DNA of 64,000 nt. Origin: Rosa chinensis. Lineage: Eukaryota; Streptophyta; Magnoliopsida; Rosales; Rosaceae. This document shows, in pieces, positions 49,625 to 61,539 of this stretch. Each line of letters begins with the position of its first letter. The stretch's first letter is position 1. The DNA is taken from assembly GCF_002994745.2 (NCBI RefSeq), contig NC_037090.1, forward strand, positions 24,378,001 to 24,442,000. Direction: 5' to 3'. The notes beneath the pieces were generated by a model. It was not told where the DNA came from, did not search any database, and saw only the letters and a program-made list of their open reading frames with translations. Made by a program: the position numbers and the translations under genes.

Positions 49625-52600
49625 ATGGCGCGTGCCACAGTCCGTTATAGTCGTTGGGCTTGGCGCTTCTTAACATCGAATACCCAAAACGAGCCGTTTC
49701 TCTCTTCCGCTGCAGCCACCTTCTCCACCGCACCGGAAAATGCGAATCCGGGTCGACCCGGACCACCTCCGATCCGAGTCGCGCTCACCGAGTCATCCGG
49801 GCGAGGCGTCTTCGCGACCCGGAAAATCGAGACCGGTGAGCTCTTACACACCGCCAAACCCATCCTGTCTCACCCTTCTCTCTCCGCCCTCCATAAGGTC
49901 TGCTACTTCTGCCTCCGAAAGCTCAAAACCACCGACGCCCCTCAACCCCATGGCGTTTCCTATTGCAGTGAGGAGTGTCGACAACAAGCTAAGGTGGCCC
50001 TTTGCTTAGTTACCCATGTGTAATTAAATATTTGCGGAATGCCCACCAAGTGTTTGATGTTTTGCTTCTGAAAGAATTGCGTAGTTCGGCTTTCGTTGAG
50101 TCGGAGCTCACTTACAATTTGTGTGTGCTTTCGTGATTTGTAGGGATTTCATGATATTGAGATGACAGCAGATTGGTCAGCTTACGACGACTATTGCCGG
50201 TATAAAATTGCTTAGTTTCACAAAGCTTTGACCAATTCACAAAGCTGTCAGCAATGCACCTATAACTCAACTCAAACTCACCGTGATGCCATACCATTGC
50301 GCCAAGACACACTCTTTATATCTATAACAGAATAATGCCCAATTTCATACATAAATTACTCATGTTACGTGTAGTGTGTGCACAAATTTTTCTGTTTTGC
50401 TGTTTTCTTTCATCATGGTATGTATAGCATTCTAGGAACACCATCAACCTACTTCACTTTAAAGCCATTTGGGATCTAATGGAAGTCATTGGATTTCCTT
50501 GTTTCTTTCAGTATCTGTTATTCTTAAATGGGTAAAACTTTTTTACCCGTTAACAAGGCTTAATGAACAGACAAACAACAACAACCGCTAGCCGCAATGT
50601 TTGTCCTTGATCCCCAAATTACTTTGATTAAACCTTTTTCATAAAAAAGAAATACCAATGCATGTGAAAACTACCCTTGAAGTATATGGTTGTTCTTGCC
50701 ATATATACACATATATTATTACCTGCTCTTCGTCCTGAGAGATGCATGCCATTACTTGGTTGGTGAATGGTAATATATGTTTATTATTCTTATTACTTCT
50801 ATTTGTCTCTTTTAAAGGTCTAATCGTTTGAAATATCCTCTACTTGTAAAGCGGTTGGCTTGTATGGTTATGTCAGGAGCTACACCTGCCAACCTTCTTG
50901 ACATACTCCAACCTGCCAGCTTATCTCCAGAGATGATTTCTGAGGTTAGTACCTTATCTGATTTATTTTTTAAAGATGACATCAGAAGTTACTTGATTTA
51001 TGGTAACCGATTGAACGAACTAACTTTGAAATCAACTTAAATGCTTGGATGTAATTTCATTGATAGTTCATTTGTCTATGGTTATACTTTAGTAATTTCT
51101 CTGACTGTTTATTTATTATTTCTTTTCTCAAGCTGCTGCCAAGTCATATTTCCATTTATTAATAGTTGTATGAGTAATTGAGGAAGTGCATTTTTCATCA
51201 GAGCAGGAAGGAGTAAAGGAAATTGATTAATGCACAGATAATAGATTATAACTGATTAGGATGCAGCAGAGAGCAACAGTAGCTGAGAGTATGATTTGGG
51301 TGGGTTGGGAGTGTTGAGAGATTAAGAAAGCAGAATGATTTTAGAAGAAACAGAGGGTTCTTAGCTGTAGAAGGGAGAAATAGAGTGAGGGAGGTAAGGG
51401 GAGAGAGAAACCAAGGCACCAAGCCTTGAAATAGATTTAATTTTAATTCATTCCAATCTGATTTGGCCTTACAATAGATAGCCATATTTATGGGCTTCAA
51501 ACACAACCCTTAGACTCCTAGAACCAAAAGACTATTAAGACTTATTAATAATAAGACTCTTCAATACTTATTAACTAGACATAAAGTCACACTCAAGACC
51601 CTTGAGTACTCACCCTAAGAGTTTAATAGACTCTTAAAAGCACTAGGCTCATAATTATTCTTCATGAAACTGAAAATTGACCTGGCAAGACCCTTATACT
51701 ACCATGACGATTTTCCTTTGGACCAAAAAGGGTTGGGCTTAGTCTTAGGCTTCCAAAGAGGATACTTCTTGTCCAACCAACCTATGGCTGCTGCATTATA
51801 TTAGGTCAACTAAAGGGTTTCAATGCTTCATAAAATACAGTATTCATCCAGTCAATCAGTTCATACATTATCAGGAAGACAAATAACAATCAGTTTATGC
51901 AATAAGGTGACAATTTTCAGATGGAAGAGGGATACGGCTTGCTAAGGAATGCCTACATAAACTCAAATATCACGGATGAACAGATGTCCTGTATCCTCCA
52001 ACTGACAGAAATTTGATTTTACTATCCAAAATTAATTTTTCCCTTGTACTTTGGTAGCAGCATTTTTGGAGGATAATTTTCTTTGACATTATAAGTTTTG
52101 ACTAAACAATGGTACATCGGCATACTTTCCCGGATTCGTATTAATGCATTTCGTATTGAGTTGGCTGGGGGATACGATGATCTCCTGTCATCATTAGCAG
52201 CCTCTATAGAATCTGAAGCTGCTGTTGGGAATGCTGTTTATATGCTTCCATCCTTTTATAATCATGATTGTGGTAAGTTCATGTCCTCTGCTTTATATCC
52301 TTTTGGTTACAATTTTATTACCTTGTTCATTTTTTATTGATGGAAGTGCATATTCTGTTTATAGCTAAGGGCATAGAAATACAATTGAAGTCGACCACAA
52401 CAAGTAATTCAGCTAATCATGAATTATCACAAAAGTGATGGAATTTTTGGTTCCATTTAGTACAAGTTTAAAAGTATATGACAAAAGTATAAGTTTAAAA
52501 TAAAATTTAGTTTTAGACAAGATATAAGACATTGAATAAATTGGTTTGGATTCTATGAAAAATGGAACTATGGATTTCTGACGGGTAAGTGGATTTATAT

Positions 52601-53559
52601 CACCAATCTCATATCTGATTTCGAAGTAACTGGTTTTTTATTACAGATCCAAATGCCCACATTATATGGATAGAGAATGCAGATGGGAGATTGAAGGCCC
52701 TTCGTGATGTGGATGAAGGTTTGTCAAACGTACAATAGTTTTTATAATGGCGTTTTTAGTTCCCCCACCCCCCACCCTTTTTTTTAATTGTTGGTGACCT
52801 TTCCCCTTGTTTCAATGCTCGCTAATTGCTTTCGTCATGCTTTGTCTGTGCTAAAATGGGCACCCCTGGGATCCAATGTCATCTTTCAGAAATAGCCTTT
52901 GGATTCCTGCAGACATCCTTTTTCCATTACTGCCTACCTGCCCTTAATTCACCAGTGCTATCAATTTCTTTTAAACAAGGCAGACCTCAACACGCATCTA
53001 AGAGTCCATTTGATTCAAATTCAACAAGAAGTCCTTAGAGAGGATCATCAATTTGTTGTTTCAGACATTTGTCTTAGTACAAGGCCCACAGTTTTACTAT
53101 AACCATATTGTTAGTAAGCGTGCACATTATGTTGATAGAGTTACATGATAGGAGATGGGTAATTCTACCAGACTGGCTATGTGGTACAGAGTTGTCTTTT
53201 TCTTTTCTTTTTTTTGAACAGTGGTACAGAGTTGTCTAGTATTATGGATTTATTGGGTCAAAAATGTGGGAAGAATCCAAGTGGAGGTATAGCCAGTAAT
53301 GTTGTTCTTGTTACATTTCAACCCATCTTCTAAAGCTGTTTCTTTGGTTGACATGATTGTCAACAACTGATAAAAACTTTTTCAAGTTACATTCCAAATA
53401 GGACCCAAAGAAATCTAATTACATTATTCGTTATTTTCAGGGGAAGAGCTCCGGATCTGCTATATTGATGCAAGTATGGATCATGATGCTCGGCAGAGTT
53501 TCCTGTCACAAGGGTTTGGTTTTCAGTGCAATTGTCCCCGGTGCTTGTCTGGTGATTAA
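49625..53559 (+). CDS. ATXR4: SET-domain protein, ATXR4/SDG38-like
   Basis: Putative lysine methyltransferase of the plant ATXR4 (SDG38) group. Exons: 49625-49993, 50144-50199, 50818-50944, 51921-51990, 52096-52272, 52647-52718, 53441-53559. All phases agree, giving 329 residues (Arabidopsis ATXR4 about 325). The N-terminus is basic and Ser/Ala-rich and could target an organelle. The SET domain begins at RVALTESSGRGVFATRKIET and is split by a zinc-finger-like insert (CYFCLRKL...YCSEECRQQA). The core motif NHDCDPNAHIIW spans exons 5-6, and the post-SET-like end is FGFQCNCPRCLSGD. Exon 1 is GC-rich compared with the rest. The gene end is duplicated 3 kb downstream. An upstream in-frame ATG at 49442 was rejected because the intervening residues are AT-driven and unlike the family. 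Confidence 0.9.
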
Positions 53560-54430
53560 TGATCTTAAGATGTTTAGTTTCTTCAGACAAAAATAAGAGA
53601 TGTATCATTGTAATGATAAATGTTTTGCAGGCTATAATGTACTCATGTATTTAGATTTTAGATGTTGCTCACTCTTGGTCATCCTTAGTTTTTACATTGT
53701 GTCTCTCTTCTTTTTCGCTCAAAGCAGGAAGGCTCCATGGTCATATATATATTGTCAAGTTATAAATATGCAATACTTACTGAGGCATGCCACTGGTGTA
53801 TGGAAGTGCCGAACAGTGCTGTTGCGTTGCATCTAAATGGCCTCGTAGCATCTTTTACATTACACACATCAACCATCCAAGGCTCTAAGCTCTAGCTAGT
53901 AACCTCATTAACAAAGGCATCAAATCAATCCCAGACTGATTTTCTAACAAATAGAGGGGATATTTAGAAAACTTTCCAACTAATCAATTGTCGTCCATGT
54001 TCAATGAACCAGCGCAAGCCTGAAGGAGAAACTAAACAAATAAGTCATTTTTGAAGGCATGAGACCAGAGTGAGAACGAGGAGTCAAAACTGCACTTGGA
54101 TGCACAAAAAGAGCTATTCTTCTTCATCTTTCTGTTGGGTTATGAATCTTTTGACCTTCTTTTCCACTCCATGATAGATAATCATCAAGCCAAACTTCAA
54201 AAAATATTAACTTAACCACAGAGCCCAAGCAATCAGAACCAAAACGGTTGATGCATTCTCTATGCCAATTGCCAAACTAGACTATCTTAAGAGCAAGATG
54301 AAGGATACCCTAGCAGGCCAAGTAGTGAAAAGATGATATAGAACTTCTACCTTAGCAGACAATACACTGGTCAAAAGGCCAGTCAAGCCTTAACGTGCAT
54401 ATATGGCATAAGAAAAGGGTACAAAGGAAG

Positions 54431-54589
54431 TCAATTTCTTTGCAAAGAAGATCGAAAGTAAAAGTGAGGAATACCTAACAAGCATATGACTGCAAAGAGC
54501 AAATTAACAATCCTCTTCATTTCAGCTTTGTAAGGACTTGTGATGGGTTTTGAGTCTCTTGACCTCCTGCTCTTTCTGTTCGACGCCAT
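54431..54589 (-). CDS. Small membrane-protein ORF, unknown
   Basis: Reads MASNRKSRRSRDSKPITSPY followed by KAEMKRIVNLLFAVICLLG, a basic head with one hydrophobic segment. A good donor (TTAG|GTATTCC) follows CLL at about 54475. A possible downstream exon (about 54090-54200) reads IIYHGVEKKVKRFITQQKDEEE, but the phase does not match the only acceptor, so the join is unproven. The ORF lies in the segment missing from unit B. A TATA-like TATATAA (about 54655) lies some 65 bp before the ATG. Not recognised. Confidence 0.35.
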   Translation of the reverse strand: MASNRKSRRSRDSKPITSPYKAEMKRIVNLLFAVICLLGIPHFYFRSSLQRN

Positions 54590-54954
54590 GGTAATCTTCA
54601 ATCCAAAGTAGACTCTCGTCATATTGAATCATGTGAACGTGATCTTGCTCAATTATATAAATAGCAGTGTGTTGATCTTTGGTTACAAACATATATATAA
54701 TACGTCGGAATGTTTACTGGGATAACATTTCCCATAAATGCTATGCCTGGACAACAATGGGACACAGCGACCTTGTCATATGTGCAAGTCGTTTGGATGC
54801 CAAGAAGGGTTTTGAAAACACGTCCGTTTCGGAGTTTAGTTCGCGAGTTTTAGCTAATGCCTTAAATCACAAGTTTTGACTCTAAAGCAGTGCTTCTAAG
54901 GACGCCTGCCAGCCATCTGAATCGTTTAAACAGTGGGGCAAGGAAAAAAAAAAT

Positions 54955-55025
54955 GCGTCTGCCGGGAGTCGAACCCGGGTCTATTGCTTGGAAGGCAATT
55001 ATCCTAACCGTTGGACTACAAACGC
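54955..55025 (-). tRNA. tRNA-Gly (UCC), copy A
   Basis: 71 nt that fold as a cloverleaf. The acceptor stem GCGTTTG pairs with CAGACGC (one T-G wobble), the anticodon stem-loop is ATTGC-CTTCCAA-GCAAT with anticodon TCC, and the T arm is CCGGGTTCGACTCCCGG. Internal A and B boxes are intact. A T-rich pol III terminator follows at once on the minus strand (54944-54953). Confidence 0.95.
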
Positions 55026-55229
55026 TCGATGTTGGTGAAGGCGTATTAATTATTTATTTCTTGACAATATGAAGGAGTATACATAAATTACATATAGCAA
55101 AATGCATTGACCGATTTCCAAAAACTAGCTATATGCATGGTATACATTTGAGCCCTTTCTTGGATCTCCCACACCCTTTTTTACCCCTGCATTTTGGGGT
55201 TGGATATATTATATATAGATAGGCAACAT

Positions 55230-56638
55230 TGCATTTCGTATTGAGTTGGCTGGGGGATACGATGATCTCCTGTCATCATTAGCAGCCTCTATAGAATCTG
55301 AAGCTGCTGTTGGGAATGCTGTTTATATGCTTCCATCCTTTTATAATCATGATTGTGGTAAGTTCATGTCCTCTGCTTTGTATCCTTTTGGTTACAATTT
55401 TATTACCTTGTTCATTTTTTATTGATGGAAGTGCATATTCTGTTTATAGTAAGGGCATACAAATACAATTGAAGTCAACCACAACAAGTAATTCAGCTAA
55501 TCATGAATTATCACAAAAGTGATGGAAAGAGTCATCTTCTATATAACAAAAGTATAAGTTTAAAATAAAATTTAGTTTTAGACAAGATATAAGACATTGA
55601 ATAAATTGGTTTGGATTCTATGAAAAATGGAACTATGGATTTCTGACGGGTAAGTGGATTTATATCACCAATCTTATATCTGATTTCGAAGTAACTGGTT
55701 TTTTATTACAGATCCAAATGGCCACATTATATGGATAGAGAATGCAGATGCGAGATTGAAGGCCCTTCGTGATGTGGATGAAGGTCTGTCAAACGTACAA
55801 TAGTTTTTATAATGGCATTTTTAGTTCCCCCACCCCCCACCCTTTTTTTTTAATTTGTTGGTGACCTTTCCCCTTGTCTCAATGCTCGCTAATTGCTTTC
55901 GTCATGCTTCGTCTGTGCTAAAATGGGCACCCCTGGGATCCAAGGCCATCTTTCAGAAATAGCCTTTGCATTCCTGCAGACATCCTTTTTCCATTACTTC
56001 CTACCTGCCCTTAATTCACCAGTGCTATCAATTTCTTTTAAACAAGGCAGACCTCAACACGCATCTAAGAGTCCATTTGATTCAAATTCAACGAGAAGTC
56101 CTTAGAAAGGATCATCAAATTTGTTGTTTCAGACATGTGTAAGGCCCACGGTTTTACCATAACCATATTGTTAGTAAGCGTGCACATTATGTTGATAGAG
56201 TTACATGATAGGAGATGGGTAATTCTACCAGACTGGCTATGTGGTACAGAGTTGTCTTTTTCTTTTCTTTTCTTTTCTTTTGAACAGTGGTACAGAGTTG
56301 TCTAGTATTATGGATTTATAACACTTTTTCTATGTAATGGGTCAAAAATGTGGGAAGAATCCAAGTGGAGGTATAGCCAGTAATATTGTTCTTGTTAACA
56401 TTTCAACCAAGCTGTTTCTTTGGTTGACATGATTGTCAACAAATGACAAAAACTTTTTCAGTATACATTCCAAATAGGACCCAAAGAAATCTAATTACAT
56501 TATTCGTTATTTTAATCAGGGGAAGAGCTCCGGATCTGCTATATTGATGCAAGTATGGATCATGATGCTCGGCAGAGTTTCCTGTCACAAGGGTTTGGTT
56601 TTCAGTGCAATTGTCCCCGGTGTTTGTCTGGTGATTAA
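55230..56638 (+). pseudogene. Duplicated last three exons of the SET-domain gene
   Basis: Partial exon 5 (55230-55357), exon 6 (55712-55783) and exon 7 (56520-56638) keep all splice sites, the NHDCDPN motif and the stop. Coding differences from the parent are few: Ala to Gly after DPN, and Gly to Ala in NADGRL. Exons 1-4 and the promoter are missing, so it cannot make the whole protein. Readthrough from the parent could splice into it. Confidence 0.85.
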
Positions 56639-57378
56639 TGATCTTAAGATATTTAGTTTCTTCAGACAAAAATAAGATGTATTGTTGTGATGATAAATGT
56701 TTTGCAGGCTGTACTGTACTCATGTATTTAGATTTTAGATATTGCTGCTCACTCGGTCATCCTTTTGTTTTTACATTGTGTTTCTATTCTTTTTCGCTCA
56801 AAGCAGGAAGGTTCCATGGTCATATATATGGTTTAGTTATAAATATGCAATACTTACTGAGGCATGCCACTGGCGTATGGAAGTGCCGAACAGTGCTGTG
56901 GCTCAATAGCAGTGTGTTGATTGCACTTTGGTTACAAACATATATATAATACGTCGGAATGTCTACTGGGATAAGATTTCCCATAAATGCTATGCCTGCA
57001 CAACAATTGGACACTGCGACTTGTCATATGTGCAAGTCGTTTGGGTGCCAAGAAGGGTTTTGAAAACACGTCTGTTTCGGAGTTCAGTTCTCGAGTTTTA
57101 GCTAATGCCTTGAATCACAAGTTTTGACTCTAAAGCAGTGCTTCTCAGGACTGGAACTAAACAGGCCAAACAGCCAGCCATCTGAATCGTTTGAACAGTG
57201 GGGTTAACTAAGAAATTTGCAGCAGTATGATTGAACACGATCATCACATTTTCACATTTACAACACTAAACATTGTACGTGTGGGAATCAGTCAATTAGC
57301 ACGCACATCTATGAACTATGAATTCGAAATCAAATTACACCAAAAGGCAAATATAGTAAAGAAAAAACAAAACAAATT

Positions 57379-57449
57379 GCGTCTGCCGGGAGTCGAACCC
57401 GGGTCTATTGCTTGGAAGGCAATTATCCTAACCGTTGGACTACAAACGC
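57379..57449 (-). tRNA. tRNA-Gly (UCC), copy B
   Basis: Identical 71-nt tRNA in the second duplication unit, same strand. A T-rich tract (TTTTTTCTTT on the minus strand) follows a few bases downstream. The 5' flank differs slightly from copy A. Confidence 0.95.
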
Positions 57450-57630
57450 TCGTTGTTGATGAGGGAGTTTTAATTATATATTTTAATACAATATGAAGGC
57501 ATAAGTACATAAATTACATATGCATTGACCGATTAGCTATATGCATAGTATGCATTTGAGCCCTTTCTTGGATCTCCCACACCCTTTTTTACCCCTGCAT
57601 TTTGGGGTTGAATATATAGATAGGCATAGA

Positions 57631-58021
57631 AAACCTACCTCACCCAAAGAACACTAATCAATTATCAAACCCAGTGGAGATGTGAGGAGAGTTCCCGCCA
57701 ACTTAGCCGTCGGTAAAATAGTGTGAAAGAGTCGGCAAAAAGATTGCCCTTCTGCCAAATAATGTCACTATATAATCACCTAACTCCCATCTTCCTCTCT
57801 TCAAAGTTTATACCCAAACCAAACCCTCTTCAATCTTTTAGAGTTTAGGTAGTTTACTCGCTTCCTTTTCATTTTGGTTGAGGAGTGTTTAGCTAAGGTT
57901 TCAAGCCAACCATGCATTTTTAACTTCAAACAACTTATACTTTGTTTGTTGACCTCTTTTTTTTTTTCTTTTTCTCTTTCATGATCTGATCTTAATTGCT
58001 TCACATTCTTCCTTGGCAGTG
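57631..58021 (+). promoter_or_regulatory. Upstream region of the acyl reductase gene
   Basis: Non-repetitive sequence between the duplication and the ATG. No confident TATA box was assigned. Contains a T-run at 57958-57967. Confidence 0.4.
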
Positions 58022-60755
58022 ATGGAAGCTTCATTGCTGAACTCTTTCTCTTCAATGATTAATGCACCAAATAAACTTGCGAGACTGTCAGAAAAGTGGG
58101 ATTGGTGCTTGTTGAGGAGAAAAAAGAGTAGTTTGGCTGTGTGCCAAGGAGCATCATCAGGTGGAAATGCCAAAAAGATTAGTGGTTTTCTTCTGCTGCA
58201 ACTCTAATGGATGCAGGAAGCCTTGTTTTGTCTCCAAATGATCAGAAGGTCCAGAAGGAGAACGAATTTTCAGTCAAGGATTTGGTGCCTTTTGTGGAGA
58301 TGCATGACGGTATTGGAATTGTAAAGTTTCTTAATGGAAAAGGGTTCTTCATTACTGGCGGAACCGGGTTTCTAGCAAAAGGTTCATTCTTTACGCGCAT
58401 GTATATATCTTGGTCATTATGCCACATGTTTATGCTTCTCCATGAAAACTACATATATTCAGCAAAAGCCCTTTTTTTTCTGTTTGTCTAAATATCCAGT
58501 TCTTATTGAGAAGATTTTACGGACCGCACCTGATGTGGGGAAGATATATCTCTTGATCAAGGCCAAAAACAAGGAGGCTGCAATGGAAAGACTAAAAAGT
58601 GAAGTATGTTTTTATTTTATTTTTCTGTAACTTGATTTTTTTTTTCCATCCTTCTCTAACCATTCATCAATATTCCATTTCCAAGCTCCTACTCTGAGTT
58701 TTGATGTATGGTGGTGTTCTTTAGATCATAAGCACAGAGCTTTTCAAAGGTCTTAGACAAACTTATGGAAAATCTTATCAAGCCTTCATGTTGAGCAAGC
58801 TAGTTCCGGTGGTTGGAAATGTATGTGAATTGGATCTTGGGCTAGGAGACGATATAGCTGCTTTGATTGCTAAAGAAGTTGATGTTGTTATAAATTCTGC
58901 AGCTAACACGACATTTCATGAAAGGTGATGAACTTTTACCTCTGAAAGTTCTGATTTCTACTCTACGTTTGTGTGATTTCTAATTGTTATAGATTTGTAC
59001 CATTATGTTTTGAAGATATGATGTAGCTTTAGATATAAACACAAAAGGACCTTGCCACCTTATGGCCTTTGCAAAGAAGTGCAAGAGACTTAAGCTCTTT
59101 CTGCAAGTATCAACAGGTAAGAGATTGACTTCTATGGCAATATTTATGAAATTGAGGTATATATCACTTTAAATATCTGTTTCCTTCTCTAATGTACAGC
59201 ATATGTCAATGGACAAAGACAAGGGAGAATCATGGAAAAGCCATTTCATATAGGAGAAAGCATAACAGGAGAGAATTCCACCTCTAATACCCCACCAGGA
59301 TTCAATCCACTGGATGTTGAAAATGAAATAAAGTTGGCTATGAACTCCAAGGGAGCTTATGAAGATAATGAGGTAGCTCAAAAGCTAAAAGATCTGGGTT
59401 TGGAAAGGTAATGAGTTTCGCCCTCTATACTTTTTCAAACTTTTTCTGTAATTACTTGGTTTCCAAGAAGATAACAAGATATATTCTCAAAAAAAAAAAA
59501 AAAAAAAAAAAAAAGATAACAAGATAGGACTAAGAGATTTGAACGAATGAACCAGATTGAGATCTGAAATACATTGATCATTGATTTATTGTTTTAACAT
59601 GACAAGATTATCGTATAATCAGGGCCAGAAAATATGGATGGCAAGATACATATGTGTTCACCAAGGCCATGGGAGAAATGCTGATTGATGATATGAGAGG
59701 TGATGTACCAGTAGTCATAATCCGACCTAGTGTCATCGAGAGCACTTGCAAAGAGCCATTTCCTGGATGGATGGAAGGAAATAGGTAGATCTTTAAAGTG
59801 TAGTTGCCTTTAGTCTGAAATTGCTTTTCCTTAAGCTTTGAAATAAACATTCAATTCTCTCTATGTTCTCAGGATGATGGATCCAATTGTTTTATACTAT
59901 GGAAAAGGACAGCTCACAGGTTTTCTAGTAGACCCTAATGGGGTACTTGATGTGGTATTTAATCTCTATCTACTAATATATACAAAAAAGTGCTCATCAT
60001 CCAGAAAATCACACTCGGATCAAAATAAAAAAAATCCAGAAAATCACATTTTTAATCTCTGAATATATCTGATCTCTTGACATGAATACTCAGGTTCCGG
60101 CTGACATGGTTGTTAACGCAACTTTGGCTGCCATTGCAAAGCATGGAATGGCTCAGAAACCAGACATCAATGTCTACCAGATTACTTCATCAGTTGTGAA
60201 CCCATTAGACTTCCAAGATTTGGCTAGACTGCTGTATGAACATTACAACTCCTCACCCTGCATGGACTCGAAAGGCAGGCCAATCAACGTTCCATCAATG
60301 AAGCTCTTCAGCTCCATGGAAGATTTCTCCGCTCACATTTGGAGAGATGCCACTCAACGAAGCGGGTTGACAGCTTTGGCTTCCTCGAATGGGAAGCTGT
60401 CTCAGAAACTTGAGACGATGTGCAGAAAGTCAGTAGAGCAAGCAAAGTACTTGGCTAGTATTTATGAGCCTTATACTTTCTATGGTGGAAGGTATGGTAG
60501 CCATCAACAATCCCATTGTGACTTCATTTAGATTATGACTAAGCATATGTGAGACGGTTGTTGAATGCATAATTTCAATTGAACACTTGATGCAGGTTTG
60601 ATAACAGCAACACTGAGAGACTAATGGAGAGCATGTCTGAAGAAGAAAAGAAGAAGTTTGGATTTGATGTTGGAAGCTTAGATTGGAAAGAGTATATAAC
60701 AAATGTTCATATTCCAGGTCTTAAAAGGCATGTCTTGAAGGGCAGAGGGGTGTGA
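58022..60755 (+). pseudogene. Alcohol-forming fatty acyl reductase, MS2/FAR2 type, with N-terminal frameshift
   Basis: Reduces fatty acyl-ACP/CoA to fatty alcohol; in the MS2/FAR2 group this occurs in plastids of tapetum cells for pollen-wall sporopollenin. Exons: 58022-58381, 58500-58603, 58725-58924, 59016-59116, 59200-59407, 59623-59784, 59873-59954, 60094-60491, 60596-60755. All phases agree except in exon 1, where the frame opening MEASLLNSFSSMINAPNKLA stops at 58205. One base is missing at about 58182-58186 (after KKIS), since the frame FSSAATLMDAGSLVLSP continues the family pattern. The Rossmann motif is ITGGTGFLAK, the active-site YxxxK is YVFTK, and the NAD-binding site region is followed by a C-terminal FAR domain ending LKRHVLKGRGV. 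The long N-terminal extension before the Rossmann fold supports MS2/FAR2. If real, the frameshift would remove the transit peptide; an ATG at 58207 could start a shorter, non-plastid form. Confidence 0.87.
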
Positions 60756-61539
60756 TGTCTTGTCGCATTAGACAGCTCAAAGCCTCAAAGTCCTTCAACT
60801 AATTTGTAATAATAAGCCAATACTTCTTTCTTTCTTTTTTCTTTTTTTTTAGTCTAAAAATGAGGGAAAGGTGAAATGTTGCCTTTCCCTTGATGGTGTA
60901 ACTTATTTCACGAAACTTCTGTGATCCATGGTCTTGGATTTTCTCATCAGTTCTGTAAAAATCAATGGTTTCTGTAATTTAATAAAAACTCGAGTGCTTC
61001 ACTTGTGGCTATTGGATGCAAAAGACTACTCAGAATCATCAAAGTTTGAGGATAATGAGATACAGAAATCTCTGCTTTGCATAATGGCAAAAATGGGATT
61101 CAGCTGCATGTTAACATGATCGACTTCAATCAAAAGCATTACTTTAATAACCCTCTCCCAGTGTGTCTTGGGGGAGGCTAGGGTTTTGAAAGGTAGATCA
61201 GAGTTCTCAATGTCAAAGAAGTATGTTTTGATATGGACAACCCTACAGCAAAACCTTGGTCTTGCCATCTTTCAAAGAATGGAGCAGTCCTAGCTAGGTA
61301 GACCAGGGGAAACAGGTTCCATTGGAAAATTCAATTTCCCTTCCCAGGTTCGTTTACCATTGCTCCATCTACGGTACGATAATGCATCGCTACAAAGGTA
61401 CATTTACTCCTATAATGGTAAGCTGGCTGAGCCTGGCTCCATGCAGTGACAGACTAAAACTCAGTGTGATCTCGAGTTAGTCTAGGACTACATGAAGTGA
61501 TGAAACTAATATTATTTAATGAATGAAATTCCAAAGTGT
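60756..61539. other. 3' flank of the reductase gene and unassigned sequence
   Basis: A pyrimidine tract (60826-60852) and polyadenylation-like AATAAA-type signals follow the stop. 61026-61268 has an open minus frame without recognised motifs. No gene is supported. Confidence 0.5.

Larger units (their letters stand above)
52145..55229 (+). repeat. Segmental tandem duplication, unit A
   Basis: Begins inside SET exon 5 (GCATTTCGTATTGAG) and runs through exons 6-7, the 3' flank and a tRNA-Gly gene to the start of unit B. Contains about 830 bp (53822-54651) absent from unit B. The breakpoint shares TTGCATTTCG/ATGCATTTCG. Confidence 0.88.
55230..57630 (+). repeat. Segmental tandem duplication, unit B
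   Basis: Near-identical second copy. The offset from A changes from 3085 bp (exon 5) to about 3077 bp (after exon 7) and 2424 bp (tRNA), from a deletion of about 830 bp and an insertion of about 150 bp (about 57190-57340). It ends near GATAGGCATAG at about 57628. Confidence 0.88.

Noticed and set aside
52826..53038. 70-residue ORF repeated at 55893-56105
   Set aside because: Both lie in intron 6 of the SET gene and its copy; they match because the region is duplicated.
57227..57510. ORFs crossing the tRNA-Gly gene on both strands
   Set aside because: The sequence is explained by the tRNA and its flanks.
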